Source: Azospirillaceae bacterium
GTDB taxonomy: Bacteria > Pseudomonadota > Alphaproteobacteria > Azospirillales > Azospirillaceae
Reading direction: 5' to 3'
Length of the DNA stretch: 64,000 bases
NCBI GenBank assembly: GCA_028283825.1
Contig: JAPWJW010000001.1
Span: 62,001-126,000, forward strand
This document shows, in pieces, positions 38,987-46,493 of the stretch; position 1 is the first letter of the stretch, and every line of letters begins with the position of its first letter. The notes below the pieces were generated by a model. The model was not told the DNA's origin. It ran no database searches and worked only from the letters and a program-made list of their open reading frames with translations. The translations under genes were made by a program, and so were the position numbers.

Positions 38987-40105
38987 TCATCCCAGCGCGC
39001 TGATGAAGGTGCGCAGCTTGGTGGCCGTCTCGACATGTTCCTTCTCAGGGTCGGAATTGGCGACGATGCCGGCGCCCGCAAACACCGTGGCCACGTTCCC
39101 GGTCACGACGCCGCCCCGCAGGACCAGCACCCACTCGCCATTGCCCTCGGCGTCCATCCAGCCGATAAGGCCGGCGTAGAACCCCCGGTCGGCGGTCTCC
39201 AGGTCGGCGATGGTCTGGCGGGCGATCTCTTGCGGCCAGCCGCCGACGGCGGGGGTGGGGTGCAGCGCGTACATCAACTCGATGGGCGACACGCCGGGGC
39301 GCAGGACCCCGGTGATGGGCGTGCCCAGGTGCCAGATCACCGGCGTTTGCACCAGCTGCGGCTCACGCGGCACCTCGACATGGTCGGCGTAGCGGCGGAA
39401 GGTCTCGCCCACCGCCTGCACGACGTGCATATGCTCCGCCAGATCCTTGCGGGAGCCCAGCAGGGCGCGCGCCGCTTCCCGATCCGCGAATTCATTGGCC
39501 GCCCGGGGTGAGGAACCGGCCAGGGGCAGGCTGCGGATCATGCGGCGGTCACTGCCCAGCACCAGTTCCGGGCTGGCGCCCAGCACGACCGCGGAACCGG
39601 CGTGCCCGGGATCGACGGGCAGATCCATGCGGTAGACATAGGCGTTGCGGTTCTGGGCGCAGAGGCGCGCGTACACGCGGTCATCATCAAAGGGCGAAGC
39701 CGCCTCGACGGTCACGCTGCGGGCCAGCACCACCTTGTCCAAGGTCCCCGCCTGGATACGCCGAAGGGCCTCCGCGACGGATGCCCGGTAGGCGGGTGAA
39801 TCGCCACCCCTGACCTCCACCGGTTCCGCCGGCCGGTCGCCCTCGGGCGACGGGACGGAATCGGCCTTGCCCCAGTCCACGCCGGCGGGAACGTAGAACA
39901 CGCCCGGCGTCGCGCTATCGAAAGGCACCAGGCCGATGACGATGGGCTTGGCCCCGCCCCGCCCCGCCTTGACGGCCGCCGCCAGCGCCGCGTCGACGGC
40001 ATCGGCCACGCAGGCGCCCTCCCATCGGGCGGGTGTCACCCTGTGCGCGACACCGCGGGCCCGCAGCCGGTACTTCGGCGTCGTCAGATCGAATCGAGCG
40101 TTCAC
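38987..40105 (-). CDS. Isochorismate synthase (EntC/DhbC/PchA family)
   Basis: Converts chorismate to isochorismate, the first committed step to 2,3-dihydroxybenzoate or salicylate. From the GTG at 40105 (site GGAGATG six bases upstream) the protein is 372 residues, near the usual 390. Its start, FDLTTPKYRLRARG, lines up with EntC-type N-termini. Family motifs are present: LDKVVLARS (general-base Lys), GASPELVLG (general-acid Glu), LAGSSPR, HPTPAVGGWP, RGFYAGLIGW and GAGIVANSDPEKEH. The frame stays open to an ATG at 40384, but that overlaps the promoter and its extra residues look non-coding. The LAGS...DLAEH pattern is EntC-like rather than like the bifunctional salicylate synthases. No isochorismatase, pyruvate lyase, DHB dehydrogenase or aryl-AMP ligase is in the window. 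Confidence 0.93.
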   Translation of the reverse strand: MNARFDLTTPKYRLRARGVAHRVTPARWEGACVADAVDAALAAAVKAGRGGAKPIVIGLVPFDSATPGVFYVPAGVDWGKADSVPSPEGDRPAEPVEVRGGDSPAYRASVAEALRRIQAGTLDKVVLARSVTVEAASPFDDDRVYARLCAQNRNAYVYRMDLPVDPGHAGSAVVLGASPELVLGSDRRMIRSLPLAGSSPRAANEFADREAARALLGSRKDLAEHMHVVQAVGETFRRYADHVEVPREPQLVQTPVIWHLGTPITGVLRPGVSPIELMYALHPTPAVGGWPQEIARQTIADLETADRGFYAGLIGWMDAEGNGEWVLVLRGGVVTGNVATVFAGAGIVANSDPEKEHVETATKLRTFISALG

Positions 40106-40290
40106 GCAGTCATCTCCGCCCTGCCGCCCCGCAAACGCGTCGCCTCGCCCTTGAAGGCGGCGATCACGCCCAGGTGCCGGCCGGCACGATCTGTTGAAAG
40201 ACGGCGGCGGACGCGCCGATGCGGAATAGCCACCCGGCCATCGCGAAGTCCGTCCGCCTGTGGTTCGGAATACGTGAGCCCTGTTCCCAT
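40102..40290 (-). CDS. Small open frame (62 aa) in the leader of the isochorismate synthase gene
   Basis: ATG at 40290; its TGA overlaps the GTG start of the synthase (GTGA), the same coupling style used throughout the locus. It lies inside the roughly 260-base stretch between the putative promoter and the synthase start. The product is basic (IPHRRVRRRLSTDRAGRHL, then GVIAAFKGEATRLRGG) with no signal peptide and no family I recognise. The ribosome site is weak (GGGGG about 11 bases upstream). It may be a coupling leader, a remnant gene or chance. Confidence 0.3.
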   Translation of the reverse strand: MGTGLTYSEPQADGLRDGRVAIPHRRVRRRLSTDRAGRHLGVIAAFKGEATRLRGGRAEMTA

Positions 40291-40341
40291 GATCGAAAGA
40301 CCCCCGGGTTACCTCCCGGCGCCAGGGCGCGGGACATGTAT

Positions 40342-40364
40342 GCAAATGCGTATCGTTCGCGTTA
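40342..40364 (-). promoter_or_regulatory. Fur-like box downstream of promoter A
   Basis: The sequence GCAAATGCGTATCGTTCGCG is an AT-rich imperfect inverted repeat with GCAAATGCG/CGTTCGCG half-sites. It lies just inside the expected transcript start, as at the other three promoters. It is the weakest of the four Fur-like matches together with the one at promoter B. Confidence 0.4.
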
Positions 40365-40373
40365 TTAATTCCC

Positions 40374-40404
40374 CTATAATACAAACGGGACGGTCACGTC
40401 TAGT
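40374..40404 (-). promoter_or_regulatory. Promoter A with TetR-type operator, for isochorismate synthase and exporter
   Basis: Read on the - strand: CTAG, then the 15-base near-palindrome ACGTGACCGTCCCGT (40385-40399), then TTG and the -10-like TATTATAG (40374-40381). The same order and spacing occurs at three other places in the window. The operator fills the -35 to -10 spacer, so a bound repressor would block the polymerase. Start site and binder are inferred. Confidence 0.7.
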
Positions 40405-40583
40405 TGTTATGCGGCCTCCGCCCGAAACTCTTTGACCCTGGGGCATCCCGGATCGAAAGGGGCCACGGGCGGCGGATTAAGGGGAAGGGGCATGGAGTCC
40501 AGCGCTTGCCCCCTGCCCCCCCTGCCCGACTGGAGCAGTCCGTGATGCACCTTCAGCCAGGGTAATTTTTCGCGACACATTAA

Positions 40584-40613
40584 CTAGACGGAACGGTCCC
40601 GTTCATATTATAG
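40584..40613 (+). promoter_or_regulatory. Promoter B with TetR-type operator
   Basis: CTAG, then the near-palindrome ACGGAACGGTCCCGT (40588-40602), then TCA and the -10-like TATTATAG (40606-40613). Identical layout to the other three copies. It points right and lies 205 bases upstream of promoter C, so it either feeds the NRPS operon from further back or drives a short transcript. Confidence 0.7.
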
Positions 40614-40624
40614 AAAGTTAGGGC

Positions 40625-40653
40625 CGCAAACGATATTCATTCTCACTTTATCG
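40625..40653 (+). promoter_or_regulatory. Fur-like box downstream of promoter B
   Basis: The stretch around CGATATTCATTCTCACTTTA contains a GATATTCATTCTC partial match to the Fur GATAAT/ATTATC pattern, at the same relative place as the stronger boxes at promoters C and D. Confidence 0.4.
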
Positions 40654-40788
40654 AATCATCTCCCCGCCCCTGTGGAAATCGCTGGGGAATGGGGCCTTGG
40701 GATGGGGCGGCGGATAGGCCGACATGACAACCCTGAGGGGAGCATATGCCAGCCCCCTCACGATTCAGACCGGGACCCGCATAATTAT

Positions 40789-40818
40789 CTAGACGGAACC
40801 GTCCCGTTTGCCCTAAAG
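40789..40818 (+). promoter_or_regulatory. Promoter C with TetR-type operator, for the NRPS operon
   Basis: TCTAG, then the near-palindrome ACGGAACCGTCCCGT (40793-40807), then TTG and CCCTAAAG at the -10 position. The -10 match is poorer than in the other copies, so this may be the weaker of the two tandem promoters or need activation. Confidence 0.65.
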
Positions 40819-40840
40819 AATGATAGTCATTCTTATTCGC
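40818..40840 (+). promoter_or_regulatory. Fur box downstream of promoter C
   Basis: GAATGATAGTCATTCTTATT contains the inverted repeat GAATGA-TAG-TCATTC followed by TTATTC, a good match to the 7-1-7 Fur pattern. It lies over the expected start region of promoter C, which fits iron-dependent repression of the operon. Confidence 0.65.
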
Positions 40841-41037
40841 AATTATAGCCGCGGATTGGCTGTTGCACCTTGAAGCGCGGGTGCCAACCGGCCTAATCGC
40901 CCCACCCAAGCCCCCAAGGTATTCCCAAGCAATCCAATCAAACTTCGGCGGTTTTGCGGCCTTTCCTGCGGAAGCGAGGGCCGGCCTGGTCCCGACTTCG
41001 GGGCCTCCGAAAGACCGCCGTCACCCGGGAGATCGCT

Positions 41038-42651
41038 GTGAACACCATTCCAGACAGAGTCACGGCCGTCGCGGCGCGCACGCCGGATGCCATCGCCGTG
41101 ACCGCCGGCGACCGAACGCTGAGCTACGCCGAATTGGAGATGCGCGCCAATCGGTTGGCGCGACAGTTGATCGCGGCCGGTGCCGGCCCCGGCCGCATCG
41201 TCGGCGTCGCCCTGCCGCGATCCGCCGACCTGGTGGTGGCCCTTCTGGCCGTGCTGAAATCCGGTGCCGCCTACCTGCCGCTTGACCCCGCCTATCCGGC
41301 GGCGCGCCTTGAGTACCTGATGACCGACGCGCGGCCGGTGGGCATCATCACCGCGCCGGGCGTGCGGATCCCGGACATCGGGCTGCCCCGGCTGGAGTTC
41401 GCGCCCGATGAGGGCGAAGGCGAAGACACGTCCGCCATCGGCGACCGCGACCGGCTTTCCCCCCTGGGGCCCGATCACGCCGCCTACGTCATCTACACGT
41501 CGGGCTCCACAGGGCTGCCCAAAGGCGTGGTCGTCCCCCACCAGAGCTTCCTGGGGCTTCTGGATGTCACCGTGCCCCTGTTCGACCTGGGCGCCGACGA
41601 CGTCTGGACGGTGTTCCATTCCTACGCCTTCGATTTCTCGGTCTGGGAGATCTGGGCGCCGCTGCTGACCGGCGGCAGGACGGTGGTCGTCCCGGCGGAG
41701 GCCACATGGTCGCCCCACGACCTGCTGGACCTGCTGGCGGCCGAGCGGGTCACGGTGCTGAACCAGACGCCGTCCTCGTTCGCATCGCTGGACCGTGCCG
41801 ACGCGGAACGGGCCAGGTCCCTGGATGCCCTGCGGCTGGTGATCTTCGGTGGCGAGGCGCTGGACCCGGCGCGGCTGAACAGCTGGTTCGCCCGCCGGCC
41901 ACGTCGCCCGCGCATGGTGAACATGTACGGCATCACAGAAACGACGGTGCACGTCACGGCGTTCGACGTGCGGCCGGGCGCCAACCAAGCGGCCGCCGAA
42001 AGCCCCATCGGCCGGCCCCTGCCCGGTTTCCGCGACCATGTGTTCGACGCCGGCCTGCGACCGGTCGCAAATGGCCAGGTGGGTGAGCTCTACCTGGGGG
42101 GCATCCAGCTCGCCCGGGGCTATCTCGGCCGGCCGGGGCTGACCGCCACGCGCTTCGTCGCCGACCCGGACGGTGATGGCGACCGGCTGTACCGGACCGG
42201 CGACCTGGTGCAACGGACCGGCGACGGGCTGGCCTTCATCGGCCGCGCCGACACGCAACTGTCCCTGCGCGGCTTCCGGATCGAGCCGGGCGAGGTCGAG
42301 GCGGCCCTGGACGCCTATGAGGGTGTGACGGCCAGCGCCGTCGCGGTGAAGCCCGATCCGGACGGCGTGGCCGGGGATGAATGCCTGGCCGCCTATGTCG
42401 TCACGGTCGGCGGTGAGATCGATGAGCGCGGCTTGCGGATCCATCTGGCCCAGACCCTGCCCGCGCATCTGATCCCCAGCCACATCGTGTCCCTGCCGGC
42501 ACTGCCCCTGACCCCGAACCGGAAGCTCGACCGAGGGGCGCTCGTCCCCCCGCCGCCCCGGAAGAACCCCAAGGCCGATCTGCGCGGGGAACTGATCCGC
42601 CGCCGCCTGGCCAACCGCCCCGAGCAATCACGAGAGGAAGTCCGCCAATGA
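41038..42651 (+). CDS. Stand-alone NRPS adenylation domain, threonine code
   Basis: The GTG at 41038 follows GGGAG at good spacing and gives 537 residues beginning NTIPDRVTAVAARTPD; an upstream ATG frame adds residues that look non-coding. It is a complete A domain: YTSGSTGLPKG, FDFSVWEIW, NMYGITETT, YRTGDL, GRADTQLSLRG, and the closing Lys in LTPNRKLDRG. The pocket residues read D-F-W-N-I-G-M-V-H-K, the canonical threonine code. It has no carrier or condensation domain, so it must load Thr onto another protein. The next gene, overlapping by ATGA, has a Cy domain, two carriers and only the tail of an A domain, so it is the likely partner. No MbtH-like helper is seen in the window. Confidence 0.93.
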   Translation: MNTIPDRVTAVAARTPDAIAVTAGDRTLSYAELEMRANRLARQLIAAGAGPGRIVGVALPRSADLVVALLAVLKSGAAYLPLDPAYPAARLEYLMTDARPVGIITAPGVRIPDIGLPRLEFAPDEGEGEDTSAIGDRDRLSPLGPDHAAYVIYTSGSTGLPKGVVVPHQSFLGLLDVTVPLFDLGADDVWTVFHSYAFDFSVWEIWAPLLTGGRTVVVPAEATWSPHDLLDLLAAERVTVLNQTPSSFASLDRADAERARSLDALRLVIFGGEALDPARLNSWFARRPRRPRMVNMYGITETTVHVTAFDVRPGANQAAAESPIGRPLPGFRDHVFDAGLRPVANGQVGELYLGGIQLARGYLGRPGLTATRFVADPDGDGDRLYRTGDLVQRTGDGLAFIGRADTQLSLRGFRIEPGEVEAALDAYEGVTASAVAVKPDPDGVAGDECLAAYVVTVGGEIDERGLRIHLAQTLPAHLIPSHIVSLPALPLTPNRKLDRGALVPPPPRKNPKADLRGELIRRRLANRPEQSREEVRQ

Positions 42652-45131
42652 GCGCCAACAACCGCCAGTGGGTGCGCACCGTCGTCGCCGACATCCTGGC
42701 CGAGGATCCCGCGGCACTGGCCGACACGGAAAACCTGTTCGAAGCGGGCCTGGATTCCATCGGGCTGCTGCGCCTGGTCAACCGCTGGCGCCGCGACGGC
42801 ATCCAGGTCAGTTTCGCCGAACTGGCGCAGGATCCCACGCTGACCGCCTGGACCGCGCTGGTGGATCGGGAACGGGCCGGCCCCGGCGGTGGCACCCCCG
42901 CCGTGACGGAAACGCCCGCCGCCGCCCCGGCCGACAGCGGATCGGCGCCACTGGGGATCATGCAGCACGCCTACTGGGTCGGGCGCAGCCCGGGGCAGAG
43001 GCTGGGCGGCGTGGCCGCACACCTGTATGCCGAGTTTGACCGGCCCTCCACCGGCGGCGGCCCGGCCATCGACCCAAACGCCCTGCGATCCGCCCTGGAG
43101 CGCCTGATCAAGCGGCATGAGACGCTGCGGACGCGCGTCACGCCGGATGGCCGGCAAGAGGTGTTGGCGACCCTGGCGCCGCCGCTGGCCGTGCACGACC
43201 TGCAGGACCGTTCCGCCGCCGAGGTGTGGAGCCATCTGGCGAAGGTACGGGCCGCCTTTTCCCACCAGATGCTGGATGTGGAGGAGGGACAGGTCTTTGC
43301 GGTCGCCCTCAGCCTGCTGCCCGACGGCGCCACCCGGCTGCATGTCGATGTCGACATGATCGCCGCGGACGCCGTCAGCTATCGCCTGCTGCTGGCCGAC
43401 CTGGTGGCGCTGTACATCGCACCCGCGAAGGGCTTGCCGCCGCTGGGCCTGACCTACCGCCAACACCTCGCGACCACCGAGACCGGCAAGGCGGATCGCG
43501 CCCGACCGGCGGCGGAAGCATGGCGGGACAGGCTGGCCACCCTGCCGGGCGCGCCCATCCTGCCCGAACTGGTCCAGGCCACCGAGGAATTCCCCCAGCC
43601 GGCGGTCGCCCGCCGCCACGTGTGGCTGTCCCCGGAACGCAAGCACATGCTGACCGACATCGCCCGCCGGAAGGGTGTCACGGTGGCCATGGCGGTGGCG
43701 ACGGTCCTGGCCGAAGTGGTCGGCCATTGGAGCGCCACCGACCATTTCCTGCTGAACGTCCCCATGTTCGACCGGCCGGCGAACCATCCCGACATCGACC
43801 GCGTCGTCGGCGATTTCTCCAGCTCGGTCATGCTGGAGGTGGATCTCCGGCAGTCGCTGGCCTTCGTCGACCGGGTGCGGGCCTTGCAGCAGCGGATGCA
43901 CGCAGATGCCGCGCACGCCGCCCACACTGGGCTGGACGTGCTGCGCGATCTCAGCCGGCAGCGGGGCGAGACCGTGCTGGCGCCCGTCGTGTTCACCAGC
44001 GCCCTGGGTTTGGGTGAGCTGTTCGCGCCGGCCGTCACGGAAATCATCGGCCGGCCGGTGTGGGTGGTCTCGCAAGGGCCGCAGGTCCTGCTGGACGCCC
44101 AGGTCACCGAATTCGACGGCGGCCTGCTGGTCAACTGGGACACGCGGGAGGAAGCCCTGGTGCCCGGCGTGGTCGATGCCATGTTTGCCGTGTTCCAGAC
44201 GGCGCTGCAGCGCCTGATCGACCAGCCGGAAACCTGGAACCAGCCCCTGGCGCTTTCCGACCAGAATCCGCGTCGCACCCATGAGGGCCATCTGGTCCGC
44301 GTCGTCGATCCGTTCGAACAAAGCCGCCCCGCCCACGTCCCCGGCCGCCTGCGGGTCATGGGCGAGGACGTGCTGGGCGACCAGCCGGGCGCCATCCGTT
44401 GGGCACGGGCCGACGGCGATGGCCGGGTGACCGTGCTGGGCCGGGACCATGACCGGGTGGAGGTCAACGGCGTCCCGGTATTCCCCGCCGAGGTGGAAGA
44501 GGCGGTGCGATCCGCCCCCCAAATCCGCGACGCGGCGGTCGTCCGCATCACGGACACCCAGGGGGACGGCCTGGTGGCCGCGGTGGTCTTCGCGGCGCCC
44601 ACGGGTGAGGAAACCGCCGGCAAGGCGTTCCGCGCCTATCTCGCCCGGCGGATTCCGGCCCATCTCCTGCCCACGCGGGTCATCGTCCTGAACGAACTGC
44701 CGCGCGACGCCGCCGGCGTGATCGAGGCCGAAATCCTGCGCCAGGCCTCCCTGGCGCAGGCCGAGCCGGCCGGCGGCGTGGCCCCGCGCACCGACCTGGA
44801 ACGCGTCATCGCCGGGGTCTGGGCCGAGGTGCTGGGCCTGGAGCAGGTCGGCGTGAATGAGGAGTTCATCGCCCTGGGCGGCGATTCCCTGCTGGCCGCC
44901 CGCGTGGTGGCGCGCCTGCAGGAGGAATTGGACACCCACGCGATCACGCTGCGCGCCCTGTTCCGGTCCCCCACCATCGCCGAGCTGGCGGAGCAACTGC
45001 GCCGGGATGACGACCCCGGCCGGCTGGACGAGGTGGCGGCCATCATCCTGGAAATCCGCGCCATGTCGGATGAGGACGTGGCCGCCCAGCTGGGCGAGGC
45101 GCCGGTCCTGCGGCAAGAGGCCGTGGCGTGA
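42648..45131 (+). CDS. NRPS, 827 aa: aryl carrier-Cy-(A remnant)-T
   Basis: The N-terminal carrier (Ser37 in EAGLDSIG, then NRWRRDGIQVSFAEL) looks like the aryl carriers of EntB-type siderophore systems. A heterocyclisation domain follows (about 105-540); the usual HHxxxDG is replaced by the Cy signature DxxxxD (D236-D241, DMIAAD). Next is only the last fifth of an A domain (about 560-700: GRDHDRVEVNGVPVFPAEVEE, with A10 reduced to LPRDAAGVIEAEIL and no catalytic Lys). A second carrier follows (about 712-790; FIALGGDSLLAA), then a 40-residue tail. The expected reaction joins an aryl acid to Thr and closes an oxazoline ring, with Thr supplied by the preceding free A domain. Which ligase loads the aryl carrier is unknown; none is in the window. 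Confidence 0.9.
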   Translation: MSANNRQWVRTVVADILAEDPAALADTENLFEAGLDSIGLLRLVNRWRRDGIQVSFAELAQDPTLTAWTALVDRERAGPGGGTPAVTETPAAAPADSGSAPLGIMQHAYWVGRSPGQRLGGVAAHLYAEFDRPSTGGGPAIDPNALRSALERLIKRHETLRTRVTPDGRQEVLATLAPPLAVHDLQDRSAAEVWSHLAKVRAAFSHQMLDVEEGQVFAVALSLLPDGATRLHVDVDMIAADAVSYRLLLADLVALYIAPAKGLPPLGLTYRQHLATTETGKADRARPAAEAWRDRLATLPGAPILPELVQATEEFPQPAVARRHVWLSPERKHMLTDIARRKGVTVAMAVATVLAEVVGHWSATDHFLLNVPMFDRPANHPDIDRVVGDFSSSVMLEVDLRQSLAFVDRVRALQQRMHADAAHAAHTGLDVLRDLSRQRGETVLAPVVFTSALGLGELFAPAVTEIIGRPVWVVSQGPQVLLDAQVTEFDGGLLVNWDTREEALVPGVVDAMFAVFQTALQRLIDQPETWNQPLALSDQNPRRTHEGHLVRVVDPFEQSRPAHVPGRLRVMGEDVLGDQPGAIRWARADGDGRVTVLGRDHDRVEVNGVPVFPAEVEEAVRSAPQIRDAAVVRITDTQGDGLVAAVVFAAPTGEETAGKAFRAYLARRIPAHLLPTRVIVLNELPRDAAGVIEAEILRQASLAQAEPAGGVAPRTDLERVIAGVWAEVLGLEQVGVNEEFIALGGDSLLAARVVARLQEELDTHAITLRALFRSPTIAELAEQLRRDDDPGRLDEVAAIILEIRAMSDEDVAAQLGEAPVLRQEAVA
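44310..44750 (+). other. A-domain C-terminal remnant lacking its core
   Basis: About 145 residues resembling the small mobile lobe of an A domain sit between the Cy domain and the second carrier. The whole N-terminal core with ATP-binding and substrate motifs (A1-A7) is missing, and the A10 Lys position is not Lys. It may act only as a spacer or as a docking surface for the free threonine A domain. Confidence 0.75.
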
Positions 45132-46489
45132 TCGCGGATCGACGCGCACTGCTGCGGGAACGCCTGGCGTCGGCGGGACTGCGCGGGACGACGGACGTCC
45201 AGGGGGTGCCGCGTCGCGGCACCCCCGAGCGGGCCCGCCTGTCCTTCGCGCAAGCGCACACCTGGCGGTATGAGCGCGCCCATCCCGGCAGCGTCAGCAA
45301 CAATTTGGGCCTGCTTCTGACCTTCACGGGCGAAGTGGATGAGAACGCCCTGGTGGCGGCGATGACCCGCGTGGTCCAGCACCACGAGATCCTGCGCACC
45401 ACCTATCACACCGGGCCGGACGACGATTCCTTCCAACGCATCCACCCCACCCTGCCGTTCCCCTGCACCGTCACGCGGGCCAGCGCCGATGACGCCGTCG
45501 CGGCAGCCCAATCCGCGCTGTGCGCGCCCTTCAACCTGGAGAGCGACGCGCCGCTGCGGCTGCTGGTGTTCCGCACGCAGGCCGACCAGGTCATGGCGGC
45601 GATCATCGTGCACCACATCCTGTGGGACGGCGCCACCTTCGACGTGCTGTCGAAGGAATTGGAACAGGCCTACGCGCAGCCGTCGGTGGCCCTGCCCGAC
45701 CTGCCCATCCAGTACGCCGACCTGGCGGAATGGCAGCGTGACCAGCACGCCCGCATCCGCGACGGCCACCTGGCCTATTGGACGGGACGGCTGGCGGCCC
45801 CCCGCCCGCCGCACACCCTTTCAAGCGCCGGGAAGGCCGCCGTCTCGGAATCGGCCGGCCGCGTCGATTACCGGCTGACTGCCGCCGCGGCCCTGGCCCA
45901 ACTGGCGGCCCGGAACAAGGTGACGCCGTTCGTGGCCTTCCTCGCCTGCTGGGCGGCGGTCCTGGGACGGGAGGGCGTGGCCGAGGTAACGGTGGGGACC
46001 ACCGTGCTGACCCGCGACCAGCCGGGTGCCGACGGGCTGATCGGCAACCTGGCCAATCACATCGTGCTTCGCCTGCCCGTCGGCGTGGCGCCGGAATCCA
46101 CGGCCTTGGTCGCCGCGACGGCCCGGGAATTCGACGCCGCCCTCGCCCACCGTGACCTGCCCTTTGAGGATATCACGGACGCGTTGGGTGGGCAGGACGT
46201 GGGGGCCCCGCCCACGCTGTTCGATTCCCTGGTCATCTTCATCCCCGGCGGAACCGACGGCCCGCGCCTGCCCGGCGCCCGGACGCGCTGGCGGCGCCTG
46301 CACAACGGGGCGACGCAGTTCCCCCTGGTTCCCCTGGGGATCGAGGTATTCGTGCGCGGCCGGGGTGCGGAGGCGGTGATCGACGTCGAGGCGACCTACG
46401 CCCGCAACGCGTTTGACATCAAAACCATCAACGAACTTCTCGCCCGTCTGGACCGGACCATCCACGACGCGGCGCGGGAGGTCTGGTGA
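45128..46489 (+). CDS. Free-standing NRPS condensation domain, 453 aa
   Basis: GTG at 45128 overlaps the previous stop (GTGA). After a linker of the type found before many C domains (RRALLRERLASAGL) there is one complete C domain: SFAQAHTWRYERAHP, HHEILRTTY, the catalytic HHILWDG (about residues 162-168), YADLAEWQ, and VGTTVLTRDQPGADGLIGNLAN. No carrier or A domain is attached. It presumably forms an amide between the oxazoline acyl group on the preceding T domain and an amine, either the next aminoacyl carrier or a free diamine. The product of the nearby decarboxylase is a possible acceptor; this is inference. Free C domains are used this way with soluble amines in several phenolate siderophore systems. 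Confidence 0.9.
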   Translation: MIADRRALLRERLASAGLRGTTDVQGVPRRGTPERARLSFAQAHTWRYERAHPGSVSNNLGLLLTFTGEVDENALVAAMTRVVQHHEILRTTYHTGPDDDSFQRIHPTLPFPCTVTRASADDAVAAAQSALCAPFNLESDAPLRLLVFRTQADQVMAAIIVHHILWDGATFDVLSKELEQAYAQPSVALPDLPIQYADLAEWQRDQHARIRDGHLAYWTGRLAAPRPPHTLSSAGKAAVSESAGRVDYRLTAAAALAQLAARNKVTPFVAFLACWAAVLGREGVAEVTVGTTVLTRDQPGADGLIGNLANHIVLRLPVGVAPESTALVAATAREFDAALAHRDLPFEDITDALGGQDVGAPPTLFDSLVIFIPGGTDGPRLPGARTRWRRLHNGATQFPLVPLGIEVFVRGRGAEAVIDVEATYARNAFDIKTINELLARLDRTIHDAAREVW

Positions 46490-46493
46490 CGCC

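Larger units (their letters stand above)
40405..41037. other. Control region between the divergent isochorismate synthase and NRPS operons
   Basis: About 630 bases without a clear gene. It holds two tandem rightward promoter/operator units (near 40588 and 40793), Fur-like boxes behind each, and a 22-codon open frame (40724-40792) whose stop TAG lies at the edge of the second operator. From about 40850 to 41037 is a leader with no feature other than the GGGAG ribosome site before the GTG at 41038. Confidence 0.7.

Noticed and set aside
40106-40384. Upstream ATG at 40384 as the true start of the isochorismate synthase
   Set aside because: It would lie inside the promoter -10 region, and the extra 93 residues have no homology pattern; the GTG at 40105 has a good ribosome site and matches the family N-terminus.
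40954-41037. ATG at 40954 as start of the threonine A domain
   Set aside because: The 28 extra residues are not A-domain-like and lack a ribosome site; GTG at 41038 is preceded by GGGAG at good spacing.
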